NCBI RefSeq assembly: GCF_003999975.1 | Contig: NZ_RJAC01000002.1 | Location: forward strand, 558,001 to 622,000 | DNA length: 64,000 bases | Direction: 5' to 3' | From: Actinoplanes solisilvae | GTDB lineage: Bacteria; Actinomycetota; Actinomycetes; Mycobacteriales; Micromonosporaceae | Shown: positions 1 through 7,737 of the stretch, piece by piece | Layout: the number at the start of each line of letters is the position of its first letter | How positions within the stretch are numbered: the first letter of the stretch is position 1 | Notes under the pieces: model-generated | Databases searched by the model: none | What the model saw: only the letters and a program-made list of their open reading frames with translations | Told to the model about the DNA's origin: nothing | Made by a program: the position numbers and the translations under genes

Positions 1-542
1 AGCTGCCCCGGCACTTCCTGACCTTCGCGAACGACAGCATCCTCGGCATTCCGTGGCTGGTGCTGATCGCCCTGGTCGTGATCGCCGCCGGGTCGATCAT
101 GATGCGCAACTACCGGGTCGGCCGCGAGCTGTACGCGATGGGTTCCAGCCCCGCCGCCGCCGAGCTCGCCGGCATCAAGGTCGCCCGCAACCTGCTCGGC
201 GCGTTCGTGCTCAGCGGCGCGCTGGCCGGACTGGCCGGGGTGCTCTACGCGGCCCGGTTCGGCACGGTGGACGCCGCGGCCGGCACCGGATACGAGCTGA
301 ACGTCGTGGCCGCCGTCGTGGTCGGCGGCGTGGCCGTCTTCGGCGGCAGCGGCACGGTGTGGGGCGCCGCCCTCGGCGCGCTGCTGCTCACCGTGATCGG
401 CAGCGCCCTCGCGGTGCTGGACATCAACCAGTTCTGGCAGCAGGCCATCGTGGGCGCGCTGATCATCCTGGCGATCTGCGCCGACCGCCTGGTCGCCTTC
501 CGCATCGCCCGTTCGCTGCGAAAGAGGGACGCGCATGTCTGA
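1..542 (+). CDS. rhaP: Rhamnose ABC transporter permease, 5' end outside window
   Basis: This is the C-terminal ~179 residues of an inner-membrane permease of the ribose/rhamnose class (BPD_transp_2). The frame is open from base 3 and ends in TGA at 540-542. It keeps the family's cytoplasmic coupling segment (GRELYAMGSSPAAAELAGIK), followed by hydrophobic helices and a glycine-rich helix pair near VVVGGVAVFGGSG. The next permease starts inside this gene (8-nt overlap), so the two are translationally coupled and probably form a heterodimer. Substrate assignment comes from the binding protein, mutarotase and isomerase downstream. The ATP-binding subunit should lie just upstream, outside the window. 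The split between RhaP and RhaQ names is by gene order only. Confidence 0.85.
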   Translation, partial: LPRHFLTFANDSILGIPWLVLIALVVIAAGSIMMRNYRVGRELYAMGSSPAAAELAGIKVARNLLGAFVLSGALAGLAGVLYAARFGTVDAAAGTGYELNVVAAVVVGGVAVFGGSGTVWGAALGALLLTVIGSALAVLDINQFWQQAIVGALIILAICADRLVAFRIARSLRKRDAHV

Positions 543-1539
543 CCGAGTGGCCACGCTGCGCTCGAGGCTGACCAGTTGGGACAGCATCATCGTGGTGCTC
601 ACCGTGCTCGTCCTGGTGGTCGCCTCGTTCAGCGTCGACAACTTCGGCACCAGCCGGAACTTCACGTTCATGGTCCTCGACCTGCTGCCGATCATCCTGA
701 TCGCGCTGCCGATGACGATGATCATCGTGACCGGCGAGATCGACCTGTCGGTGGCCAGCACGCTCGGGCTGACCAGCTCGATGATGGGCTGGCTGTGGAA
801 CCAGGGCCTCTCAATCGAGTCGATCATCCCGCTCTGCATCGTGATCGGCGCCGTCTGCGGCGTGGTCAACGGCTTCCTGATCACCGGCCTGGGGCTGCCC
901 TCGCTGGCCGTCACGATCGGCACGCTGGCCCTCTATCGCGGGCTCGCGTTCGTCGTCCTCGGCGACGGCGCGGTGGCCGACTTCCCGTTCGACTACACCG
1001 GCTGGGTCACCGGCACGATCGGCGGCGGCGCGGTTCCCAACGTGCTGATCCTCATCGTCGCTCTCGCGCTGATCTTCGGGATCGTGCAGCACGCGACCCC
1101 GTTCGGCCGCTCGCTCTACGCCATCGGCGCGAACGCGCAGGCCGCGCACTTCTCCGGCATCCGGGTGGCACGCACCAAGTTCTGGCTCTACGTCGTCAGT
1201 GGTGCGGTCGCCGGCCTGGTCGGTGTGCTGTGGACGCTGCGCTACGCCAGTGCCCGGGCCGACAACGGCGCCGGACTCGAACTCGCCGTGGTCGCGGCCG
1301 TCCTGCTGGGCGGTGTGTCGATCTTCGGCGGAAAGGGCAGCCTGCCGGGTGTACTCGCCGGCGTCGTGCTGCTGACCGCGCTGCAGAACGCGCTGCGCCT
1401 GGAGGACGTCTCCGGCCAGGCGCTCAACATCGTCACGGGCACGCTCCTCGTGCTCTCCGTGCTGCTCCCGAACGTCACCACCGCCGTACGCGGCAATTGG
1501 CAACGCCGGAAACTTCGGCAAGCCGCGGCCACACGATAA
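535..1539 (+). CDS. rhaQ: Rhamnose ABC transporter permease, second subunit
   Basis: A 334-residue, largely hydrophobic membrane protein of the BPD_transp_2 family with about 8-10 helices. The coupling loop GRSLYAIGANAQAAHFSGIR lies near residue 190 and the glycine-rich segment VLLGGVSIFGGKGS near 260, both typical of RbsC/RhaQ-type permeases. The ATG at 535 overlaps the preceding permease by 8 nt. The C-terminal tail is basic (RGNWQRRKLRQ). It should form the translocation pore with the upstream permease and pass L-rhamnose from the lipoprotein encoded next. Length and layout are normal for the family and nothing looks broken. Confidence 0.9.
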   Translation: MSDRVATLRSRLTSWDSIIVVLTVLVLVVASFSVDNFGTSRNFTFMVLDLLPIILIALPMTMIIVTGEIDLSVASTLGLTSSMMGWLWNQGLSIESIIPLCIVIGAVCGVVNGFLITGLGLPSLAVTIGTLALYRGLAFVVLGDGAVADFPFDYTGWVTGTIGGGAVPNVLILIVALALIFGIVQHATPFGRSLYAIGANAQAAHFSGIRVARTKFWLYVVSGAVAGLVGVLWTLRYASARADNGAGLELAVVAAVLLGGVSIFGGKGSLPGVLAGVVLLTALQNALRLEDVSGQALNIVTGTLLVLSVLLPNVTTAVRGNWQRRKLRQAAATR

Positions 1540-1561
1540 CGATCAGAGATTGGAGTACGCC

Positions 1562-2635
1562 GTGCTTCGCTCCTCCCGCACACTACTGTCCGTAGGCACC
1601 GCCGCACTTCTCGTCACCGGCCTGTCCGCCTGCGGTGGCACCACCAAGGACAGCGCGTCCAACAGCGGCGGCGGTGCGCAGGTCGCCGCCAGCGCCGATC
1701 CGAACGCGCAGGCCAAGGAGGGTCTGAAGATCGCCTTCCTGCCGAAGCAGCTCAACAACCCGTACTCGGATGTTGAGGTCGGCGGTGGCAAGGTCGCCGT
1801 CGGGGAACTCAAGGGCGAGTACAAGCTGGTCGGCCCGAACGACGCGTCTGCCTCGTCGCAGGTGTCCTACATCAACACCCTGATCCAGCAGCAGCAGGAC
1901 GTCATCGTGGTGGCGGCGAACGACCCGAACGCGGTCTGCCCGTCGCTCAACCAGGCCCGCGCCGCGAAGATCAAGGTCATCACCTTCGACTCGGACGCCA
2001 GCAAGGACTGCCGCGACGCGTTCATCAACCAGGCCACCACGCAGGGCATCGGTGAGTCGCTGGCCAAGATGGCGCTCGAGCAGGCCGGCGGCGCCGGTGA
2101 GATCGCGGTCCTCTCGGCCACCCCGAACGCCACGAACCAGAACTCGTGGATCGACGTCATGAAGAAGGAACTGGCCAAGCCGGAGTACTCGAAGCTCAAG
2201 CTGGTCAAGGTCGCCTACGGCAACGACGACGACCAGAAGTCGTTCCAGGAGGCCCAGGGTCTGCTGCAGTCGTACCCGAACCTGAAGGCGATCGTCGCGC
2301 CGACCACGGTGGGCATCGCGGCCGCCGCGCGCTACATCAGCTCCTCCAGCTACAAGGGCAAGGTCGCGGTGACCGGTCTCGGCCTGCCGAACCAGATGCG
2401 CGAGTACGTCAAGGACGACACCGTGAAGAAGTTCGCGCTGTGGAACCCGGCCGACATCGGCTACCTCGCGGCGTACGCGGGTGCGGCGATGGCTTCGGGT
2501 CAGATCACCGGCGCCGAGGGCGAGAAGTTCAAGGCCGGCAAGCTCGGCGAGTACACGATCGGCGCCGGCGGCGAGATCGTGCTCGGCCCGCCCACCGAGT
2601 TCACCAAGGCCAACATCGACGAGTTCAACTTCTAG
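1562..2635 (+). CDS. rhaS: Rhamnose ABC transporter substrate-binding lipoprotein
   Basis: A periplasmic-binding-protein-like lipoprotein of 357 residues. I prefer GTG 1562 to the in-frame TTG 1550, because GGAG at 1552-1555 is well spaced for it and the protein then begins with a clean signal peptide: basic start, hydrophobic core, lipobox LSAC. After a Ser/Gly/Ala linker comes the type-1 fold (KIAFLPKQLNNPYSDVEVGG, then a D-N-Q domain around FDSDASKDC). The match is to the RhaS class of rhamnose-binding proteins. It sits 22 nt after the second permease and 11 nt before the mutarotase gene, as one operon. It captures the sugar at the outer face of the membrane. Confidence 0.88.
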   Translation: MLRSSRTLLSVGTAALLVTGLSACGGTTKDSASNSGGGAQVAASADPNAQAKEGLKIAFLPKQLNNPYSDVEVGGGKVAVGELKGEYKLVGPNDASASSQVSYINTLIQQQQDVIVVAANDPNAVCPSLNQARAAKIKVITFDSDASKDCRDAFINQATTQGIGESLAKMALEQAGGAGEIAVLSATPNATNQNSWIDVMKKELAKPEYSKLKLVKVAYGNDDDQKSFQEAQGLLQSYPNLKAIVAPTTVGIAAAARYISSSSYKGKVAVTGLGLPNQMREYVKDDTVKKFALWNPADIGYLAAYAGAAMASGQITGAEGEKFKAGKLGEYTIGAGGEIVLGPPTEFTKANIDEFNF

Positions 2636-2646
2636 GTAGCAGGAAC

Positions 2647-2976
2647 ATGCGCTACTGCTTCTCCCTGCAGGTCCGCCCCGAGCGGATGGCGGAGTACGTG
2701 GAGCGGCACCAGGCCGTGTGGCCCGAGATGCAGGACGCACTTCGGGCCACCGGCTGGCGCAACTACTCGCTCTTCCTCCGCCCCGACGGACTGCTGATCG
2801 GCTACGTCGAGGCGGACGACCTCCAGACGTCCCAGGCGGCAATGGCGGCGCTGGACGTCAACACCAGGTGGCAATCGGAGATGGCGGAGTTCTTCGCCGA
2901 GGGCGGCCCGAACGACAGGTTCCCGCTGCTCACCGAGGTGTTCCACCTATCCGAGCATTCTTTGGAGACCCCATGA
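2647..2976 (+). CDS. rhaM: L-rhamnose mutarotase
   Basis: A 109-residue enzyme that interconverts the alpha and beta anomers of L-rhamnose, supplying the form used by the isomerase. The whole RhaM pattern is present: the N-terminal beta strand RYCFSLQVRP, then EYVERHQAVWPEM with the conserved histidine near residue 22, NYSLFLRPDGLLIGYVE, and a C-terminal EVFHL. AGGA at 2641-2644 precedes the ATG. The gene ends in an ATGA overlap with the isomerase gene, so the two should be translated together. Length equals the family norm (about 104 residues in E. coli). Confidence 0.93.
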   Translation: MRYCFSLQVRPERMAEYVERHQAVWPEMQDALRATGWRNYSLFLRPDGLLIGYVEADDLQTSQAAMAALDVNTRWQSEMAEFFAEGGPNDRFPLLTEVFHLSEHSLETP

Positions 2977-4139
2977 CCGACCTCGCCGCCGTCAAGCGCG
3001 CCCTGACGGCCCAGCGCATCGAGACCCCGTCGTGGGCCTTCGGCAACTCCGGCACCCGCTTCAAGGTCTTCGCCCAGCCCGGCGTCCCTCGCACCCCCGA
3101 GGAGAAGATCGCCGACGCCGCGGTCGTCCACCGCTACACCGGCATCGCGCCGACGGTCGCCCTGCACATCCCGTGGGACAAGGTCGACGACTACGCGGCC
3201 CTCAAGTCGTTCGCGACCGACGAGGGCGTCGGCATCGGCGCGATCAACACGAACGTCTTCCAGGACGACGACTACAAGCTCGGCTCGGTCACCAACCCCG
3301 ACCCCGGCGTACGCCGTAAGGCCACCGATCACCTGCTCGAGGCGATCGACATCATGGACCAGACCGGGTCGCGCGACCTGAAGCTGTGGTTCTCGGACGG
3401 CATCAACTACCCGGGGCAGGACGACCTGCGCGGCCGGCAGGACCGGTTGGCCGCGGCGCTACGCGAGGCGTACGACCGGCTCAGCGGCGACCAGCGCATC
3501 CTGCTCGAGTACAAGCTGTTCGAACCCGCCTTCTACGCCACCGACATTCCCGACTGGGGAACGTCGTACGCGCACTGCATCGAACTCGGCGAGCGGGCCA
3601 CGGTCTGCATCGACACCGGCCACCACGCGCCCGGCACGAACATCGAGTTCATCGTCGCGTTCCTGCTGCGCCAGGGAAAGCTCGGCGCGTTCGACTTCAA
3701 CAGCCGCTTCTATGCCGACGACGACCTGATGGCCGGTGCGGCCGACCCGTTCCAGCTCTTCCGCATCATGTACGAGATCGTCCGCGGCGACGCGCTCGAC
3801 CCGGCGTACGGCATCAATTTCATGCTCGACCAGTGCCACAACATCGAGGCGAAAATCCCGGCGATCATCCGCTCGGTCATGAACATCCAGGAGGCCACCG
3901 CGAAGGCCCTGCTGGTCGACCGCGACGCCCTGGCGAAAGCCCAGTCGGCCGGCGACGTGCTCGAATCGAACGCGGTCCTGATGGACGCCTACAACACCGA
4001 CGTACGCCCCCTGCTGGGCGAGGTGCGCGCCGACGCAGGCCTCGACCCCGACCCGATCGCCGCCTACCGCCGCAGCGGCTACCAGGACAAAATCATCGCC
4101 GCCCGCGTCGGAGGCACCCAGGCCGGCTGGGGCGCATAA
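2973..4139 (+). CDS. rhaI: L-rhamnose isomerase (RhaI type)
   Basis: A 388-residue cytoplasmic xylose-isomerase-like TIM barrel that converts L-rhamnose to L-rhamnulose. It is the RhaI form found in rhizobia and actinobacteria rather than E. coli RhaA. Metal and substrate residues of the barrel are visible in KLWFSDGINYPGQ, LLEYKLFEPAFY, CIDTGHHAPGTNIEF and FDFNSRFYADDDLM. GGAG at 2964-2967 precedes the ATG, which overlaps the mutarotase stop by 4 nt. It is the last gene of the operon visible here; no rhamnulokinase or aldolase follows, so those steps must be encoded upstream of the window or elsewhere. Confidence 0.93.
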   Translation: MTDLAAVKRALTAQRIETPSWAFGNSGTRFKVFAQPGVPRTPEEKIADAAVVHRYTGIAPTVALHIPWDKVDDYAALKSFATDEGVGIGAINTNVFQDDDYKLGSVTNPDPGVRRKATDHLLEAIDIMDQTGSRDLKLWFSDGINYPGQDDLRGRQDRLAAALREAYDRLSGDQRILLEYKLFEPAFYATDIPDWGTSYAHCIELGERATVCIDTGHHAPGTNIEFIVAFLLRQGKLGAFDFNSRFYADDDLMAGAADPFQLFRIMYEIVRGDALDPAYGINFMLDQCHNIEAKIPAIIRSVMNIQEATAKALLVDRDALAKAQSAGDVLESNAVLMDAYNTDVRPLLGEVRADAGLDPDPIAAYRRSGYQDKIIAARVGGTQAGWGA

Positions 4140-4158
4140 ACGCGGCTGCACCGGCTGG

Positions 4159-4185
4159 GGCGTCGAATCGTGGCTGTTCGACGCC
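4159..4185 (+). terminator. Possible terminator hairpin of the rhamnose operon
   Basis: A perfect 9-bp inverted repeat (GGCGTCGAA and TTCGACGCC, 4159-4167 and 4177-4185) with a 9-nt loop lies 20 nt after the isomerase stop. There is no T-run, as is common in actinobacteria, so its role as a terminator is inferred from position and symmetry. Confidence 0.45.
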
Positions 4186-4213
4186 TTGGCCATCCCTGAA
4201 TTCAAGAATGCAG

Positions 4214-4342
4214 ATGTCGTAGCGGGGTGGGTGGTTGCCGACCGTCGCTTCCGCCGAGGGCCCGGGCGGGCCGAGCAGGGCGCTGCGCGCCCAGAACGCT
4301 CGACCCACCCGGGCGACCTGCATAAGTGGTCACCCTCGAAAA
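4214..4342 (-). repeat. Dispersed 129-bp hairpin repeat, copy 1
   Basis: Read on the minus strand, this matches 17242-17370 (plus strand) at about 124 of 129 positions. It begins 7 nt after the stop of the minus-strand gene at 4350-4625. It contains a 55-nt hairpin: a 17-bp stem starting GCCCGGG, a bulge, then GGGCGC-GCA-GCGCCC at the tip. Looser similarity continues for about 10 nt beyond the 4214 end. No reading frame or transposase is associated. See the second copy and the findings. Confidence 0.85.
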
Positions 4343-4349
4343 ATGAAGC

Positions 4350-4625
4350 TCAGCTGCCCCCGCCGCCTCCGCCGCCCCCTCCGTCGCCGCCACCTCCACC
4401 CCAGCCGCCGTCGCTCCAGCCGCCGCTGCTTCCGCCGCCGCCGTCGGAGGACGAGCTGTAGTCGTTGCCGGACGAGGGATGGTCGGTGACACCCTGGGAC
4501 TGGTATCCACTGCCGGCCGCGTGACGCGCCGGCGGGACTGACGCGCTTCGCTGTGCGCGCCACGCGACTACCGCGGCCACGACGGCCACCATGACGATCA
4601 GGATGATGAACAGAACGTTCCCCAT
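4350..4625 (-). CDS. Small single-pass membrane protein with Gly-rich tail
   Basis: A 91-residue protein. The start at 4625 (MGNVLF) puts a hydrophobic helix of about 20 residues (VLFIILIVMVAVVAAVVAW) at the very N-terminus. It is followed by a basic stretch (RAQRSAS), a Ser-rich linker and a C-terminus of almost pure Gly with a few Asp, Ser and Trp. The tail should be cytoplasmic under the positive-inside rule. The antisense strand gives a proline-rich frame that I regard as an artefact. Function unknown; such Gly-rich tailed membrane peptides are common in actinobacteria. The hairpin repeat follows directly after its stop. I am fairly sure it is a gene, though low-complexity frames can arise by chance in this DNA. 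Confidence 0.55.
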   Translation of the reverse strand: MGNVLFIILIVMVAVVAAVVAWRAQRSASVPPARHAAGSGYQSQGVTDHPSSGNDYSSSSDGGGGSSGGWSDGGWGGGGGDGGGGGGGGGS

Positions 4626-4798
4626 GCCGTCATTGTGTGTGGGCGGCGCCACTCCGGGTCGTGGGCGGACCTGAGGGCAGCTCGTACAGCCGCACGTCGG
4701 TCAATTCGCCGGCTTCGATGCGGCGGTCTGACCGGTCGCGACCGGCTGCCGACGTCGATCTCCCAGCTCAGCGCGAGATACCGGTAGCCTCCCTTCTG

Positions 4799-7456
4799 AT
4801 GTTGCCGTCACGCGTTATGGGTGTGCTCGCTGAGCTGGCGCCGGCGGGGGCCGACCGTGTGCTCGATGTCAGCCGCGGCCAGCCGATCGTGTGGCTGGAT
4901 GATGCGGAGCGCGCCCCGCGTGGGAAAGCCGTCGACCGCCTCGCGGCCATCGGGGCGCTGCATCGGGACGAGCGTCCGCTGCGCCGGGGCTGGGGATTTC
5001 TCGCCGGGCGGGCCGAGATCGACGGGAAGCAGCGGAAGATCCGCGTGCCGTTGCTCAGTCAGCCGGTGCAGCTCGAACGCGGGCTGCTCGGCTATCGGGT
5101 GGTGCCGGCCGGCGACGTGGAGATCACGCCGCTGATCGAGGACCGGGAGCTGGCGGCCGCGCTCGAGGCAGCGCCGGGGCTGGCCGGGCCGGGATGGCTG
5201 GCGGCCACCGGGAGCAGGGCCTGGTTGTGGTCGGCGGCCGAGGCCACGGGTCTTCCGGTCGATGCGCTGTCGGCCGGGCGAAAGGTGCCCACCGACCGGG
5301 TAGTGCTTGTTCCGGAAGCCGGACTGTTCGTGGTGCGGGATGTCTTCGGGGCCGGGCTGGCCGACAGTCTGCGCAGCTGGGCCGGGCGTGACCTCGCCGG
5401 CACCGCCCTGGCCGCGATCTATGCGGGCGGCGAGAACACCGATCGGGCGGGCAGCGGGGAAGCGGTGCTTTCGCCGCTGCCGTTGAGCGAGGCGCAGGCC
5501 GACGTGGTGGAGCGTGTGCGGACCGCTCCGATCACGGTCGTCTCGGGGCCGCCCGGGAACGGCAAGAGTCACACCGTGGTCGCCGCGGCGCTCGACGTCG
5601 TGCATCGCGGCGGTTCGGTGCTGGTCGCGACTCAGTCGCCGCACGCCGCGGAGGTGCTGGCCAAGCTGCTGGAACGCTATCCGGGCCCGGTTCCGGTGCT
5701 GTTCGGCGACGCGGCTCGGCGAGAGAGCTTGGCGGCTGAGCTGACCGCGGGCCTCGACGAGGGCGTCACCGACGGCGAGCTGCGCGCGGACGCCGAGGTT
5801 GTCCGGCGGGCCCGGGACGCGGTGCGCGATCTGCGGTCCGGCCTGATCGCGGCGCTCGACGTCGAGCAACGCGCGGCCGAGCTGGACGAATGGCAGCCAC
5901 GCCTGGCCGCGCTGGCCGTCGACGTGCCGGGCGCGTTCACCGACCGGGTTGACCCCGGTGCCGCGTCTCGGAGGATCGCCGGCGGTGGTCTGGCTCGATG
6001 GTGGACGCTGCGACGGCTGCGCGCGCGACGGGGCGTACCCCTGGAAAGGGTGACCGACGCGCTTGCCGCGGCCATCGCGCAGCGGGCCGCCGCCCGCCTC
6101 GCCGCGACCGGAGGCACCGACCTGGCCTCGCAGTGGCGGGCCCTCGATGACGCCGAGGCGAGACTCGCCGCCGACGTCGGCAACGCCATGCGTCGCGCGG
6201 CCCGCAGCCGCCGGCGCTGGGACCGGGCCGGTCGCCGGGGTGCGGCCGACCTGGCCGCCGCGTTGCGGGCCGGCCGTAACCGCCGTCGCGAGCTGCTCGC
6301 CGGGTTGGCCGCCGAGCCCCTGGTGCGCGCTCTCCCGCTCTGGATCGGCACGGTGGCCGATGTCGAGGATCTGCTGCCGGCCGCCCCGGGCATGTTCGAC
6401 CTGGTGGTGCTGGACGAGGCGTCCCACGTGGACCAGGTGCGCGCCGCGCCCGTGCTCGCTCGGGCCCGGCGGGCGCTGGTCGTCGGCGATCCGCGTCAGC
6501 TGCGGTTCGTGTCGTTCGTCAGCGACGTCGACGTGGCCGAGGTGCTCTCCCGGCACGGCGCGGACGAGCGGCTCGACGTACGCCGGGTGAGCGCCTACGA
6601 CCTCGCCGCCGGTGCCGCCCCGGTGACCTGGCTGGCCGAGCACCACCGCAGCCTGCCGCACCTGATCGGGTTCTCGGCGCGGCGCTTCTACGGCGGGCGG
6701 CTCGACGTGCTCACCCGCACCCCGGCCGGCGAGCGCACCGACGCGATCGACATCGTGCGGGCGCCCGACGAGGTCGCCGCCGTCCTGAAGATCGTCGAGG
6801 AGGAGGCGGCCGCCGGCACCCGTCGCATCGGGGTGATCTCGCCGTTCCGTCCGCAGGCCGACGCCCTGGAAGCGGCCCTGGTCGACGCCTACCCGGTCGA
6901 GCGGATCGAGGAACTGGGCCTGCGGACCGGGACCGTGCACGCCTTTCAGGGCAGCGAGGCCGAGGTCGTGATCGTCTCGCTGGGCCTGATGCCCGGGGAT
7001 CCGCCGGCCCGCCGCCGCTTCGTCGCCGACCCGAACCTGTTCAACGTGATGGTCACCCGGGCCCGCCGGAAGCTCGTGGTGGTGACCGCCCTCCAAGCCG
7101 GTGAGGCCGACGGGCTGATCGGTGACTTCTTCCGGTACGCCTCTGTCCTGCCCGACCTGTCCGCCGAGGGGGAACCGGCGACGGGCTGGGCCGGCGAACT
7201 GGCCGCCGAGCTGACGCGCCTCGACGTGATCGTCCGCCCCGCGTACGCGGTGGGCCGCTGGACGATCGACCTGTGCGTCGGCCCGCCGGCGAACCCGCTC
7301 GGGGTCCTCTGCGGTCCGCACCCGGATGGCGCCGACGCCCATCTGGCCCGCCAGCGCGTTCTGACTCGGGCCGGCTGGCGTCTGGCTGACGGCTTCGCCA
7401 GCCGCTGGTCCGGGGACCCTCGGCGGGCGGCCCTCGAACTCGTGAACACACTGTGA
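4799..7456 (+). CDS. Superfamily 1 helicase-type ATPase with degenerate nuclease-like C-terminus
   Basis: An 885-residue DNA/RNA helicase-like protein. About 240 N-terminal residues of unknown fold precede Walker A (GPPGNGKSH, near 249). A charged helical insert follows, then motif II VVLDEASHVDQ (near 538), motif III GDPRQLRF (563), motif V TVHAFQGSEAEVVIVS (713) and motif VI NVMVTRARRKLVV (750). The order is that of Upf1/Dna2-like AAA_12 helicases. The last 90 residues resemble the restriction-endonuclease-like domain often fused to these helicases (RWTIDLCV..., ARQRVLTRAGWRL), but the usual acidic E-x-D strand reads GVLCGPHPDG, so nuclease activity is doubtful. The start is uncertain (ATG 4799 or 4817, no good ribosome site). 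Possible roles are repair or defence. Confidence 0.8.
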   Translation: MLPSRVMGVLAELAPAGADRVLDVSRGQPIVWLDDAERAPRGKAVDRLAAIGALHRDERPLRRGWGFLAGRAEIDGKQRKIRVPLLSQPVQLERGLLGYRVVPAGDVEITPLIEDRELAAALEAAPGLAGPGWLAATGSRAWLWSAAEATGLPVDALSAGRKVPTDRVVLVPEAGLFVVRDVFGAGLADSLRSWAGRDLAGTALAAIYAGGENTDRAGSGEAVLSPLPLSEAQADVVERVRTAPITVVSGPPGNGKSHTVVAAALDVVHRGGSVLVATQSPHAAEVLAKLLERYPGPVPVLFGDAARRESLAAELTAGLDEGVTDGELRADAEVVRRARDAVRDLRSGLIAALDVEQRAAELDEWQPRLAALAVDVPGAFTDRVDPGAASRRIAGGGLARWWTLRRLRARRGVPLERVTDALAAAIAQRAAARLAATGGTDLASQWRALDDAEARLAADVGNAMRRAARSRRRWDRAGRRGAADLAAALRAGRNRRRELLAGLAAEPLVRALPLWIGTVADVEDLLPAAPGMFDLVVLDEASHVDQVRAAPVLARARRALVVGDPRQLRFVSFVSDVDVAEVLSRHGADERLDVRRVSAYDLAAGAAPVTWLAEHHRSLPHLIGFSARRFYGGRLDVLTRTPAGERTDAIDIVRAPDEVAAVLKIVEEEAAAGTRRIGVISPFRPQADALEAALVDAYPVERIEELGLRTGTVHAFQGSEAEVVIVSLGLMPGDPPARRRFVADPNLFNVMVTRARRKLVVVTALQAGEADGLIGDFFRYASVLPDLSAEGEPATGWAGELAAELTRLDVIVRPAYAVGRWTIDLCVGPPANPLGVLCGPHPDGADAHLARQRVLTRAGWRLADGFASRWSGDPRRAALELVNTL

Positions 7457-7460
7457 CGAG

Positions 7461-7605
7461 GGAAGCGCTTTCCAGCCAAATTGGCTGACTTGCCGTTTTT
7501 CGTGATCTGCGCCGGAACCGGTTCCGAGATCTCTGTTATCCGGTCGTTGTCCCTGGTGGAACCGTTTCCGTGTTTCGAGCGCAAGCACCTCACGGTTCCG
7601 GAACC
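7461..7605 (+). promoter_or_regulatory. Cluster of four LacI-type operator palindromes
   Basis: The 281-bp gap before the secreted beta-helix gene holds CGGAACCGGTTCCG (7513-7526) and GGTTCCGGAACC (7594-7605), both perfect palindromes with a central CG. It also holds two near-palindromes of the same style: GGAAGCGCTTTCC (7461-7473) and GGAACCGTTTCC (7558-7569). Central-CG palindromes of 12-16 bp are the usual operators of LacI-family sugar repressors. Spacing between centres is 36-54 bp, which would allow looping. This points to sugar-controlled expression of the gene at 7738. Confidence 0.6.
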
Positions 7606-7737
7606 ATGTTCATCTATGGACAGCTGATGAACGCGTCCCTAGCGTCGGTCGCGGGGGAGCGCTCTCCCTCGTCTTGAGGAGAGTCCTTCCCGAGGGCGCA
7701 AGAGTCCCCCTTGCGCATCCCCGCCCAAGGAGAAGCA

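Noticed and set aside
4186..4461. Proline-rich plus-strand reading frame
   Set aside because: It is the antisense of the Gly-rich tail of the gene at 4350-4625 and part of the hairpin repeat; no ribosome site.
4808..7588. Very long minus-strand frames (also 7639-10020 and 18955-20583)
   Set aside because: They mirror strong genes on the plus strand and have Arg/Gly/His-rich composition typical of antisense frames in GC-rich DNA.
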